A DNA stretch of 36,900 nt. It comes from Candidatus Aenigmatarchaeota archaeon (GTDB taxonomy: Archaea; Aenigmatarchaeota; Aenigmatarchaeia; CG10238-14; SCSR01). The translations under genes were made by a program, and so were the position numbers. Within the stretch, counting starts at the first letter, position 1; each line of letters opens with the position of its first letter. This document shows positions 31,261-36,900 of this stretch, in pieces. Under the pieces are notes generated by a model. The model saw nothing but the letters and a program-made list of their open reading frames with translations. It was not told the DNA's origin and did not search any database. Location: the NCBI GenBank assembly GCA_016198705.1, contig JACQIA010000035.1:1-36900 (forward strand). Reading direction: 5' to 3'.

Positions 31261-34200
31261 TATTCCTAGACTTATTGGCTTTTCTAATGCACCTGCTAAA
31301 ATCTTCACCAGTTCAGCATTTGTTATAATCGGAACACCAAACTCAACAGCCTTCCTTCTTATCAAATGATCATTTGTAATCTCTTCCTCTTCATAGCTTT
31401 TTGGTATGTTGATGACCAAATCAATTTTACCTCCAGAAATAAAAGTTGAAGCATTCGGTTCCTTTCCATCCAATGGCCAATGAAGTATGGTTGTTTTAAT
31501 TCCATTAGACTCCAAGAATTTCGCAGTACCTTCAGTAGCATATAATTCAAATCCAATCTCAACCAACTTCATCACACTTTCAAGCAAATACATTTTAGTT
31601 TTCATAGGTCCAGTAGACAAAAGTATAGTCTTCTTAGGCAATTTAAATCCAGATGCAATCAATGATTTCAAGAACGCCTCATTAAAATCTTTTCCAAAAC
31701 AAGCCACCTCACCCGTTGATGCCATATCCACACTAGTAACAGGATCAGCTCCCTCCAACCTCATGAAAGAAAATTGCGGAGACTTGACTGCCCATCTTGT
31801 TGGAACAGCTTCACTATCATCAACCTTACTACCTAGAAAAACATTGGCAGCCAACCCCATCAAATTAACACCAACTGTTTTAGAAACAAAAGGCATGCTT
31901 CTGCTAGCCCTAAGATTGCATTCAATCACATAAACATTCCCATTCTTCACCAGATATTGGATATTGAAAGGACCTTTGATTCTCAACTCCTTTGCTATCT
32001 TTCTAGTATAATCGCGAATCTTGGTTTTCACATCTTCACTGATTGTGATGGTTGGAATAGAGATTGTAGCATCCCCTGAATGCACACCAGCTTCTTCAGC
32101 ATGTTCTAAAATGGCTCCAATGAATACATTCTCACCATCACTCACAGCGTCAACTTCCACTTCCCTCGATTCAATGAAAAATTTAGATATCACAACAGGA
32201 TGCTCGCGTGAAACATCAGCTGCAACTTTCAAATAATTTTCCAATTCATGTTCGTCATTGACTACCTGCATTGCAGAGCCTGACAAAACATAAGACGGGC
32301 GAATCAAAACAGGATATCCGATTTCTTGTGCAAATCTCTTTGCATTTTCCAAGTTTTCCAACCTGCTCCATATAGGCTGTGGTATTTTTAATTCATCAAG
32401 TATCGCGCTGAATTTAGCCCTGTCCTCCGATCTGTCTATATTTTCTGCAGACGTTCCAAGTATTTTAATTCCATTATCCACAAGTTTCAAAGCAACATTG
32501 TTTGGTATCTGCCCGCCTACGCTAACAACAACGCCATCAACATTTTCCTTTTCTGCTATGTCCAAAACCCTTTCTAATGTCAACTCCTCGAAATAAAGTT
32601 TGTCTAAGATGTCATAATCGGTTGAAACGGTTTCCGGGTTATAGTTTATCATTATAACTTCACCAACACCTTTGTCCTTTAGCGCCCAAGCCATGTTCAC
32701 ACAACACCAGTCAAACTCAACGCTGCTTCCAATCCTGTAGCATCCTGAGCCAAGAACTATGATTTTATTCTTTCGTTGGAAGTCTATGTCGTCTGCATTT
32801 CCATGATAAGTTAGGTAAAGGTAATTGGTAACCGCAGGCCATTCTGCCGCTAAAGTGTCTATCTGTTTTGCCACCGGAATTATTCCAAAAGATTTCCTCA
32901 AGCGTCTTATTTCATCTTCGCTCTTCCCAACCAATTTCCCTATTTTTTTATCAGAAAATCCCAACTGCTTTGCTTCCTTCAATAAATTTGGCAATAATTC
33001 TGAATTTCTTAATTTGTTCTCAAAGCCAACAATATTTTTTATTTTGTACAAAAACCACTCGTCTATACCACTCAACATATGGATTTCATCTATGGCCATC
33101 CCAACTTGCAGCGCCTTTACAACATAAAAAATTCTTTTGTCAGTTGGAAATTCCAATTCATATCTTATCTTTTCCAAATCAGGTCTGATATCATCAACAT
33201 CTGTCAATTCCTTTCCAATATCAAGCATCCTGACAGCTTTTTGTATTGTCTCTTCGAAAGTTCTTCCTATTGCCATCACTTCTCCAACAGATTTCATTTG
33301 TGTCCCTATTCGTCTGCTAACGTTCTTGAATTTCTGGAAATCCCATCTCGGAATTTTAATTGTAATATAATCCAACGCTGGTTCAAAGCAAGCAGTGGTA
33401 ACGCCTGTGACTTTGTTAACTAATTCTGGTAAAGTGTAGCCTGCAGCTAGCTTCGCAGCAATGTACGCAATTGGATATCCGGTTGCTTTGCTAGCTAATG
33501 CAGAACTTCTCGACAGTCTTGAGTTGACTTCTATCACACGATATTCTTCTTTGTCAGGATGAACAGCAAATTGTATGTTGGATTCCCCAACAATTCCTAA
33601 TGCGCGGATAACTTTAAAACTCAACATCCTCAATTCATGATATTCCCTGTTTGTTAAAGTTTGCGATGGAGCTACAACAATGCTTTCACCAGTATGAACT
33701 CCCATAGGATCCCAGTTTTCCATATTACAAACTATTGTGCAGTTATCAGCCGAATCTCGCATCACTTCATATTCAATCTCCTTCCATTTCCCAACATATT
33801 CTTCAATCAAAATTTGGTTTATTCTGCTGTACGCTAAACCACGGGCTGCTATTTCTGTTAATTCCTTGAAATTGTAAGCCACACCTGAACCCTGACCTCC
33901 TAAAGTGTAAGCAACTCTTATCATCACAGGATAGCCGATTTCTTTCGCAGCCTCTAGCGCTTCGTCAATCGAATTAGCCTTCTTACTTTTTGGTATAGGT
34001 ATATCGTTTTTAACCATCAGCTTTCTAAATTCATCCCTGTTATCACAAGTTTCAATTGCAAAAATTCCTGTCCCTAAAACTTCCACATTGTATTTTTCTA
34101 GAATTCCTTTTTCATATAATTCCATTCCAGCATTCAGTGCAGTCTGCCCGCCGAAGCTTAATAAAATCCCATCAGGTCTTTCCTTTTCTATAACTTTTTC

Positions 34201-34422
34201 TAGAAATTCAGATGTCAATGGAACGAAATAAACTTCATCAACAAATTTTTTATCTGATTGAATAGTAGCTATATTCGGATTTACTAAAATTACTTTTATC
34301 CCTTCTTCTCTTAATGCTTTGATTGCTTGGGCACCGGCGTAGTCGAATTCACCCGCTTCACCAATTTTAATTGCCCCGCTACCTAGTAGCAGAACTTTTT
34401 TTATTGTTTCATTGCACGACAT
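31258..34422 (-). CDS. carB: Carbamoyl-phosphate synthase large subunit
   Basis: Makes carbamoyl phosphate from bicarbonate, ammonia (channelled from CarA) and two ATP, for pyrimidine and arginine synthesis. 1054 residues, normal. There are two homologous synthetase halves: KKVLLLGSGAIKIGEAGEFDYAGAQA and GGQTALNAGMEL in the first, KIIVLGSGCYRIGSSVEFDWCCVNMA and GGQIPNNVALKL in the second. Each is followed by an ATP-grasp domain (VIRVAYTLGGQGSG-like, and LIRPSYVLSGSAMQVV). The C-terminal MGS-like allosteric domain spans about 930-1054 (LLSTGPMKTKMYLLE). GAGGGATAAAAA is its Shine-Dalgarno. It overlaps carA by 14 bp, and its TAG lies within the opposite-strand tRNA-Gln. Confidence 0.98.
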   Translation of the reverse strand: MSCNETIKKVLLLGSGAIKIGEAGEFDYAGAQAIKALREEGIKVILVNPNIATIQSDKKFVDEVYFVPLTSEFLEKVIEKERPDGILLSFGGQTALNAGMELYEKGILEKYNVEVLGTGIFAIETCDNRDEFRKLMVKNDIPIPKSKKANSIDEALEAAKEIGYPVMIRVAYTLGGQGSGVAYNFKELTEIAARGLAYSRINQILIEEYVGKWKEIEYEVMRDSADNCTIVCNMENWDPMGVHTGESIVVAPSQTLTNREYHELRMLSFKVIRALGIVGESNIQFAVHPDKEEYRVIEVNSRLSRSSALASKATGYPIAYIAAKLAAGYTLPELVNKVTGVTTACFEPALDYITIKIPRWDFQKFKNVSRRIGTQMKSVGEVMAIGRTFEETIQKAVRMLDIGKELTDVDDIRPDLEKIRYELEFPTDKRIFYVVKALQVGMAIDEIHMLSGIDEWFLYKIKNIVGFENKLRNSELLPNLLKEAKQLGFSDKKIGKLVGKSEDEIRRLRKSFGIIPVAKQIDTLAAEWPAVTNYLYLTYHGNADDIDFQRKNKIIVLGSGCYRIGSSVEFDWCCVNMAWALKDKGVGEVIMINYNPETVSTDYDILDKLYFEELTLERVLDIAEKENVDGVVVSVGGQIPNNVALKLVDNGIKILGTSAENIDRSEDRAKFSAILDELKIPQPIWSRLENLENAKRFAQEIGYPVLIRPSYVLSGSAMQVVNDEHELENYLKVAADVSREHPVVISKFFIESREVEVDAVSDGENVFIGAILEHAEEAGVHSGDATISIPTITISEDVKTKIRDYTRKIAKELRIKGPFNIQYLVKNGNVYVIECNLRASRSMPFVSKTVGVNLMGLAANVFLGSKVDDSEAVPTRWAVKSPQFSFMRLEGADPVTSVDMASTGEVACFGKDFNEAFLKSLIASGFKLPKKTILLSTGPMKTKMYLLESVMKLVEIGFELYATEGTAKFLESNGIKTTILHWPLDGKEPNASTFISGGKIDLVINIPKSYEEEEITNDHLIRRKAVEFGVPIITNAELVKILAGALEKPISLGI

Positions 34423-35524
34423 TTTTTATCCCTCGGATGAAATTGTCAAATAAAAATCCGCTTTCCAAAGGCCCAGGCCCTTCAGGATGCCACTGGACGC
34501 CAAAAACTGGCTTGCTCTTATGCCTGATTCCTTCCACAGTTTTGTCATTGACATTAATGTGACTAACCACGAAATTTGTATTTTCTAGTGATTCTGGTTT
34601 AATTGTATATCCATGATTTTGTGTCGTGATGTAAACATTCTTTGTTTGCAAATCCATGCAGGGATGATTTTGTGCACGATGGCCAAATTTCAACTTGTAA
34701 GTATCTCCGCCTGCAGCCAAACCTAAAATTTGATTTCCCAAACAAATTCCCATTAATGGTATATCCGTCTCTAAAAACCCTCTAACGGTTTCAATAGTTT
34801 TTACGCACATCTTAGGATCACCAGGACCGTTTGATACAACAATTCCAGCAGGATTGTAACTTAGAATTTTCTCAGCAGAAAAATCATACGGAACTCTTAT
34901 CACATCAACATTTCTTGCCAACAGCTCTCTTAAAATGCCAAACTTCACACCGCAATCTATCAGAACAACTTTAGGAGAATTGCCTGAATTGTATTCAACA
35001 ACTTTATCAACACTTACAGTCTTTACTAAATTTCTTGTGTTCGGATCTTCTATGGAATTTGTTTTTGATTCTATTTCCTGCATGTCTATTTCTTCTGCAA
35101 TATTTAAAATTCCCAACATCACACCTTTGATTCGCAATTTCTTTGTCAACTCTCTTGTATCAATGCCGTAAATTCCAGGAACCTTCTCTTTTTTCAGCCA
35201 TTCATCCAAAGTTTCTTCCTGGGCCCAATGGCTTGGATTTTTCTGCAATTCAGATATGCAATAACCAGTCACCTGTATTCTATCCGATTCGAAATGCAGA
35301 GGAATGCCAAAATTGTTTGTAATCTTATGCGAAGAAACGGCATAATTGCCGATCAATGGATAAGTTTGAACTAAAATCTGTCCATAGTAAGACGGATCAG
35401 TTAATGATTCAGGATATCCAACCATTCCAGTATTGAAAACTACCTCGCCTGTAATTTCTGTAGGATAACCGAAACCAATACCTTCGAATATCGTCCCGTC
35501 TTCTAATACTAAAACAGCCTTAAT
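34409..35524 (-). CDS. carA: Carbamoyl-phosphate synthase small subunit (glutaminase), probable AUU start
   Basis: Hydrolyses glutamine and passes ammonia to CarB. The first ATG (35425) would start at MVGYPESLTDPSY, losing the family's conserved N-terminus. The frame upstream encodes exactly that missing part, KAVLVLEDGTIFEGIGFGYP and then TEITGEVVFNTG, after codon ATT at 35524-35522. Five codons earlier (35539-35537) is an in-frame TAA, and no ATG, GTG or TTG lies between. TATA-like TTAAAAAT is centred about 25 nt upstream of the ATT. The full product is 371 residues. Nucleophile C261 (MGICLGNQ), and H346 and E348 (QWHPEGPGP), complete the triad. Confidence 0.95.
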   Translation of the reverse strand: MKAVLVLEDGTIFEGIGFGYPTEITGEVVFNTGMVGYPESLTDPSYYGQILVQTYPLIGNYAVSSHKITNNFGIPLHFESDRIQVTGYCISELQKNPSHWAQEETLDEWLKKEKVPGIYGIDTRELTKKLRIKGVMLGILNIAEEIDMQEIESKTNSIEDPNTRNLVKTVSVDKVVEYNSGNSPKVVLIDCGVKFGILRELLARNVDVIRVPYDFSAEKILSYNPAGIVVSNGPGDPKMCVKTIETVRGFLETDIPLMGICLGNQILGLAAGGDTYKLKFGHRAQNHPCMDLQTKNVYITTQNHGYTIKPESLENTNFVVSHINVNDKTVEGIRHKSKPVFGVQWHPEGPGPLESGFLFDNFIRGIKNVVQ

Positions 35525-35585
35525 TGAAACCCACTTTTAGTTTGATTTTTAAGGTTTAAAAAGATTATGTGTTTATTTGCGAAAA

Positions 35586-36374
35586 CTATAATACAAGTTT
35601 TAATTTTTCTAAAGCCTGCACATGATTTCTGCTGTTTAGAAATTCCGAAAGGTCTTTAATATTCAATGAAGCTAGGAAGAGATATTGAATTTCACGTGGA
35701 GTTAGAGAGCTTTCCATGGATTTGACAGCTCCAATTACATGCCTAATAATCTCTTCCGTTTCTGGACGGATATTATACCCATTTGATTCCCTTGAAACAT
35801 CTATAATAGCCCATTTAATATCATCCCAAGTTCGGATACCAATCATTACATCAGGATGCGTAGCTTGTAATTCTTCTAAAAATAATTGAGATATATTTGT
35901 AGGTTTTCCTCTCACAAGACGTCTTGCGTGATGAAAATCTTCGTGTGGTGTTTTTATAGAGCTAAGTTTTATAGGCATTTCACTGCCTATTGGATAATAT
36001 ATTTTTGGAGTTGCTCCTTCTGCTTGAGTTCTTATTTTTAAAGCATCTATTAGATGTATATTCGTTTTTGGGGATGAGCCGTTTGTATATTCATCCCAGT
36101 TAGCAACTAAAATTGTTGAAGGATAAAAATACAAGATACCAGCTATTCCATACATTTCCTGCAAAGAATCTCTATCAAACCTTGTATCAGGACCAGTTGC
36201 TAGTCTTGCACCTTCAAAATGTTCTGGCGTAACTTCTGTATACCCTGCTGAATTTAACAATCCAGCTAATCTGTATCTGTTTGCATGTGGATTTGAGACC
36301 AAATCAAGATGTTTTTGGTAAGCTTCCTCCCTTCTATGGAGTACTTCTGATGGTACTGGTTTTAAATCTATCAT
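35586..36374 (-). CDS. Hypothetical protein (262 aa)
   Basis: 262 soluble residues with no recognised family. Balanced composition and no signal or membrane segment. Visible features are an N-terminal helical region with LAGLLNSAGYTEVTPEHFEGARLATG, a beta-rich centre (GILYFYPSTILVANWDEY), a His-rich loop (TPHEDFHHARRLVRG, about 143-157) that could bind a metal or nucleic acid, and a helical C-terminus (SLTPREIQYLFLASLNIKDLSEFLNSR). It lies upstream of carA on the same strand but 61 nt away with a separate promoter. Its neighbour upstream is a 55-aa protein. Confidence 0.68.
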   Translation of the reverse strand: MIDLKPVPSEVLHRREEAYQKHLDLVSNPHANRYRLAGLLNSAGYTEVTPEHFEGARLATGPDTRFDRDSLQEMYGIAGILYFYPSTILVANWDEYTNGSSPKTNIHLIDALKIRTQAEGATPKIYYPIGSEMPIKLSSIKTPHEDFHHARRLVRGKPTNISQLFLEELQATHPDVMIGIRTWDDIKWAIIDVSRESNGYNIRPETEEIIRHVIGAVKSMESSLTPREIQYLFLASLNIKDLSEFLNSRNHVQALEKLKLVL

Positions 36375-36405
36375 AAAATCACTTAGTGATTAACAAATAA
36401 AGGAA

Positions 36406-36573
36406 CTATTTAATGCCCTTTAGTCTTTGTTTTAGGTAGGTTATTTTATTCTGCAGGAATTTCATTTCTTTAACACTTCTGGCAAATCCTAATGATTGCT
36501 GAGTTTCTATCAGCATCTCTTGCAAAAACTGGTTATGTGCGGCTACTAGTCTTTCTTTGTTTCCATTTGTCAT
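36406..36573 (-). CDS. Small helical protein (55 aa), hypothetical
   Basis: From ATG 36573 the product begins MTNGNKERLVAAHNQFLQEM and has a coiled-coil-like pattern through ETQQSLGFARSVKEMKFLQN to a basic end (KITYLKQRLKGIK). The plus-strand ACTTATATTTAAG at 36592-36604 reads as a TATA-like CTTAAATATAAG on the minus strand, about 25 nt upstream, supporting a leaderless start. It ends 31 nt before the 262-aa gene, and both are on the minus strand, so they may be cotranscribed. No family is recognised. Confidence 0.5.
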   Translation of the reverse strand: MTNGNKERLVAAHNQFLQEMLIETQQSLGFARSVKEMKFLQNKITYLKQRLKGIK

Positions 36574-36590
36574 AGTCACTATATAGTAGT

Positions 36591-36606
36591 TACTTATATT
36601 TAAGTA
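36591..36606. promoter_or_regulatory. Inverted repeat overlapping a TATA box
   Basis: TACTTATATTTAAGTA has 6-bp arms (TACTTA/TAAGTA) around TATT. It coincides with the TATA-like element of the 55-aa gene, so a bound regulator would block TBP. It may also simply be the TATA box. Confidence 0.35.
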
Positions 36607-36745
36607 TTACTATTCTACAGTAGCTAAATATTTAAATAGAAGACGATAAGCGATAAATAACTGAGAGCTCATAAAATAATTTAGCAATATCATGAAACTA
36701 AACCAACCTTATTAAAACTAATCTTGCAAATAATTTAGAGATAAA

Positions 36746-36900
36746 ATGCCTCACAAAGTCAAAGACATATCATTGGCCAAAGAAGGTGTTCTAAAGATAG
36801 AATGGGCTGAAAGGCAGATGCCTGTCCTGATGAAGATTAGGGAAGAATTCAAAGAGTTCAAACCGTTAAAAAATGTCAGAATAAGCTGTGCGCTGCATGT
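36746..36900 (+). CDS. ahcY: S-adenosylhomocysteine hydrolase (partial, N-terminus)
   Basis: The first 51 codons run off the window end. The start [20 protein letters not shown] followed by [32 protein letters not shown] matches the N-terminus of AhcY, which hydrolyses S-adenosylhomocysteine to adenosine and homocysteine and so relieves inhibition of SAM-dependent methyltransferases. The ending of the visible part (RISCALHV) leads to the conserved CLHMTxxTA segment, which would follow beyond 36900. Only the N-terminal domain is seen, so the NAD-binding domain cannot be checked. Confidence 0.9.
   Translation, partial: MPHKVKDISLAKEGVLKIEWAERQMPVLMKIREEFKEFKPLKNVRISCALH

Overview
The window is archaeal chromosomal DNA, AT-rich by eye (roughly 60% A+T or more). 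The evidence is a canonical archaeal RNA polymerase and translation block on the minus strand, with split largest subunits: rpoH, rpoB'', rpoB', rpoA', rpoA'', L30e, NusA-like KH protein, S12, S7, EF-2 and EF-1alpha. Further archaeal signs are a type II methionine aminopeptidase, an archaeal ThrRS with the archaea-specific N-terminal domain, an archaeal ATP-dependent DNA ligase, TATA-box promoters, intron-containing tRNAs and C1:G72 in tRNA-Tyr. I cannot fix the lineage. Multiple short introns at non-canonical tRNA positions, divergent S12 and EF-2 motifs and many very small proteins would fit a DPANN-type or other small-genome archaeon, but that is inference.

Layout. 1-2000 is an accessory, repeat- and palindrome-rich stretch with two winged-helix-type proteins. 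2-9.6 kb is a mixed neighbourhood: map, an ICMT-like membrane protein, a DUF4382 lipoprotein-like protein, three tiny proteins (two with paired CxxC zinc ribbons), an 8-oxoguanine glycosylase, a YdjM/DUF457 membrane hydrolase, ribosomal protein S10, a PfkB kinase, a LUD-domain protein, a PadR regulator with its divergently transcribed CxxxC partner, a membrane protein and a cupin. 9.6-22.2 kb is the transcription/translation operon. 22.3-24.1 kb is an accessory insert: a small membrane protein, a PD-(D/E)XK nuclease-like protein, a mostly non-coding stretch, and a free-standing HTH-LAGLIDADG homing endonuclease abutting tRNA-Asp. 24.1-24.55 kb is an RNA cluster on the minus strand: tRNA-Tyr, 5S rRNA, tRNA-Asp, with no 16S or 23S nearby. 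24.6-31.1 kb carries a secreted/membrane protein, a nitroreductase, DNA ligase, a TrmB regulator and ThrRS. 31.2-35.5 kb holds tRNA-Gln and carAB. The end has an unknown 262-aa protein, a 55-aa protein and the start of ahcY.

Most notable points. (1) EF-2 and CarA both have family-typical N-termini that can only be reached from non-canonical start codons (AUA and AUU), each preceded directly or closely by an in-frame stop. (2) All three tRNA genes carry two introns each, at D-loop, 29/30, 37/38 and T-loop positions, and each folds to a 73-nt mature tRNA. (3) S12 has altered both decoding-centre loops, and EF-2 has His in place of the near-invariant P-loop Asp. (4) The homing endonuclease gene is bounded by an imperfect copy of the tRNA-Asp 3' end, suggesting insertion at the tRNA gene.

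Gene expression signals follow two modes: first genes of units tend to have a TATA box about 25 nt before the start codon (leaderless style), while internal operon genes show Shine-Dalgarno-like GAGG/GGTG motifs.
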